Shown: positions 7,200 to 8,221 of the stretch, piece by piece
How the letters are laid out: each line of letters begins with the position of its first letter
Position numbering within the stretch: the first letter of the stretch is position 1
Assembly (NCBI GenBank): GCA_031265635.1
Contig: JAISCK010000180.1
Location: forward strand, 1-8,221
Length of the DNA: 8,221 bases
Origin: Spirochaetaceae bacterium
GTDB taxonomy: Bacteria > Spirochaetota > Spirochaetia > Treponematales > Breznakiellaceae
Direction: 5' to 3'
Position numbers and translations under genes: made by a program
The notes under the pieces: generated by a model
Databases searched by the model: none
What the model saw: the letters and a program-made list of their open reading frames with translations, nothing else
What the model was told of the DNA's origin: nothing

Positions 7200-8221
7200 C
7201 TAAAATTTGTACATGAGCGATACGTTTATGGTTCTGCCGTCGGCGGGATAATAGCCGTCCCAGTATACCAGCGGGGCATAGGAGACATTGAGGAGATTTT
7301 CTACGGCAAGTCTTGCCGCAAAGGCACCGCTGTCTTTTTTCAGGGTATAATGAACAAAGAGGCCGAATACATTGACCGTGCCGGCCCTGTCTTTGGTATT
7401 GGCGAAATCGCCTCCCTGATAGACCGCCGAGGCATAGGTCCAATCCGCGCCGCCTTCAAGGCCGAAAGGTGCCAAGAGGCTCATCCCGGCGTATACCGAA
7501 TGGGCGGGAACCAGGGGAACGGTTTTTTCCCTGAAAGCGCCGCCTGAAAATACCGCCCGCATCAGGCTGTACCCTCCCCTGAAAGCGGCCCACGCAAAGG
7601 GCGTAAGCTCAAGGTCCGCGTTAAGGCCGAAGCGGCCGGTACTGCCGTCCATATTCTCGTTGGCGTATGACGAAGGATTATACCAGATTTCGTCATCAAC
7701 ACGCATAAAGAAGAATCGGGCCGAGCCTGAGGCAAGCCTGTTAAGCCTGTATGAAGTTCCCGCCTCGGCGTTAAAGCCTGTTTCGGGCTTGAGGCCGCTG
7801 TTAAAGGTTCCGGCGAAATATATTTCCGCCTGTTCGTCGGCTGCCGGATAATGGAACAGCCTTGTAAAGGAGGCGTACAATTTAAGGTCTTTGGAAGGAT
7901 TAAGCGTAAGTCCCGCCGCGTATACAAAGGCATGATGGACAATTCCGTCGTCCAAGGTTCCGTCGCTGGTTTCGGCAGAGAGGAAGTATGAATCATAACG
8001 AGCGCCGAGGCTTACCGTGAGATATTCGCGCGGGCTGAAACGGCCGGTGAGGTAGGGGGCGGCGGTATAGGCCCTGATCCAGGCTCCTCCGCCCAGGACG
8101 GCGGCGGGGGTATCCCTTGCCTTGTCCGTGTAAGACCTGACGGCAAGCCTTGCCATATCAAGGTCAACGCCGCCTGAGAGACTGAAGCGTAACGGGCCTG
8201 TTTCTTTTGACCAGGCGGCGC
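7200..8221 (-). CDS. TonB-dependent receptor-like outer-membrane beta-barrel, C-terminal part (5' end outside window)
   Basis: The frame is open from the right edge down to TAG at 7200-7202, giving about 339 residues. The ATG at 8156 is internal, since in-frame coding sequence continues upstream of it to the edge. Seen: alternating hydrophobic and polar strands with aromatic ends throughout, a segment DLKLYASFTRLFHYP like the strand before the conserved receptor loop, then GLKPETGFNAEAGTSYRL, and near the end AVENLLNVSY and a tail PADGRTINVSLMYKF finishing in Phe. LKPE..AEAG, NLLN and a terminal-Phe strand are characteristic of the C-terminal half of the ligand-gated TonB-dependent barrel; the terminal strand is the BAM recognition signal. 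The plug domain and TonB box, which would tell more about the substrate, are outside the window. Known role of the family: energy-driven uptake of iron chelates, cobalamin, other metals or sugars across the outer membrane. Substrate here is unknown. The same-strand small CCCH gene begins 109 bases downstream. Confidence 0.85.
   Translation of the reverse strand, partial: AAWSKETGPLRFSLSGGVDLDMARLAVRSYTDKARDTPAAVLGGGAWIRAYTAAPYLTGRFSPREYLTVSLGARYDSYFLSAETSDGTLDDGIVHHAFVYAAGLTLNPSKDLKLYASFTRLFHYPAADEQAEIYFAGTFNSGLKPETGFNAEAGTSYRLNRLASGSARFFFMRVDDEIWYNPSSYANENMDGSTGRFGLNADLELTPFAWAAFRGGYSLMRAVFSGGAFREKTVPLVPAHSVYAGMSLLAPFGLEGGADWTYASAVYQGGDFANTKDRAGTVNVFGLFVHYTLKKDSGAFAARLAVENLLNVSYAPLVYWDGYYPADGRTINVSLMYKF

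Noticed and set aside
7158..7547. 129-residue plus-strand open frame opposite the receptor 3' end
   Set aside because: The minus strand reads as a barrel with conserved LLN and terminal-Phe features; the plus frame has no such support.

Overview
This window holds the ends or the whole of four protein genes. It is GC-rich, mid-50s percent or higher by eye, with dense coding and many long antisense shadow frames. The organism is a diderm (two-membraned) bacterium: the rightmost gene encodes an outer-membrane beta-barrel with the terminal Phe of such proteins, and the central gene encodes a bacterial alpha-2-macroglobulin. The combination of genes and the sequence style recall spirochaetes such as gut treponemes, but that placement is an impression, not a demonstration.

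Layout. Positions 1-951 (+) are the C-terminal ~316 codons of an AlaX-type alanyl-tRNA editing protein, with zinc-binding editing domain and Gly-rich DHHA1-like tail; its start lies left of the window. After 21 bases comes a very large gene, 973-6828 (+), for a 1951-residue thioester-containing alpha-2-macroglobulin, apparently anchored in the inner membrane by an N-terminal helix rather than by a lipid. It ends only 4 bases from the stop of a convergent small gene, 6833-7090 (-), whose 85-residue product is three near-perfectly spaced Cys-Cys-Cys-His units with a period of 29 residues. A 109-base intergenic gap (7091-7199) carries a strong ribosome binding site, a 12-base tandem repeat and an overlapping palindrome. 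From 7200 to the right edge (-) is the C-terminal ~339 codons of a TonB-dependent receptor-like outer-membrane barrel.

How the genes relate. The alpha-2-macroglobulin is probably a periplasmic protease trap that guards the envelope. Its usual bacterial partner, penicillin-binding protein 1C, is not next to it here; the upstream neighbour is a translation quality-control enzyme with no obvious functional link. The receptor and the small metal-binding protein lie on the same strand, but no shared transcript can be proven. The most unusual items are the triple CCCH mini-protein with its repeat-bearing upstream region, and the non-lipoprotein anchoring of the macroglobulin. I see no mobile element, CRISPR array, tRNA or rRNA.
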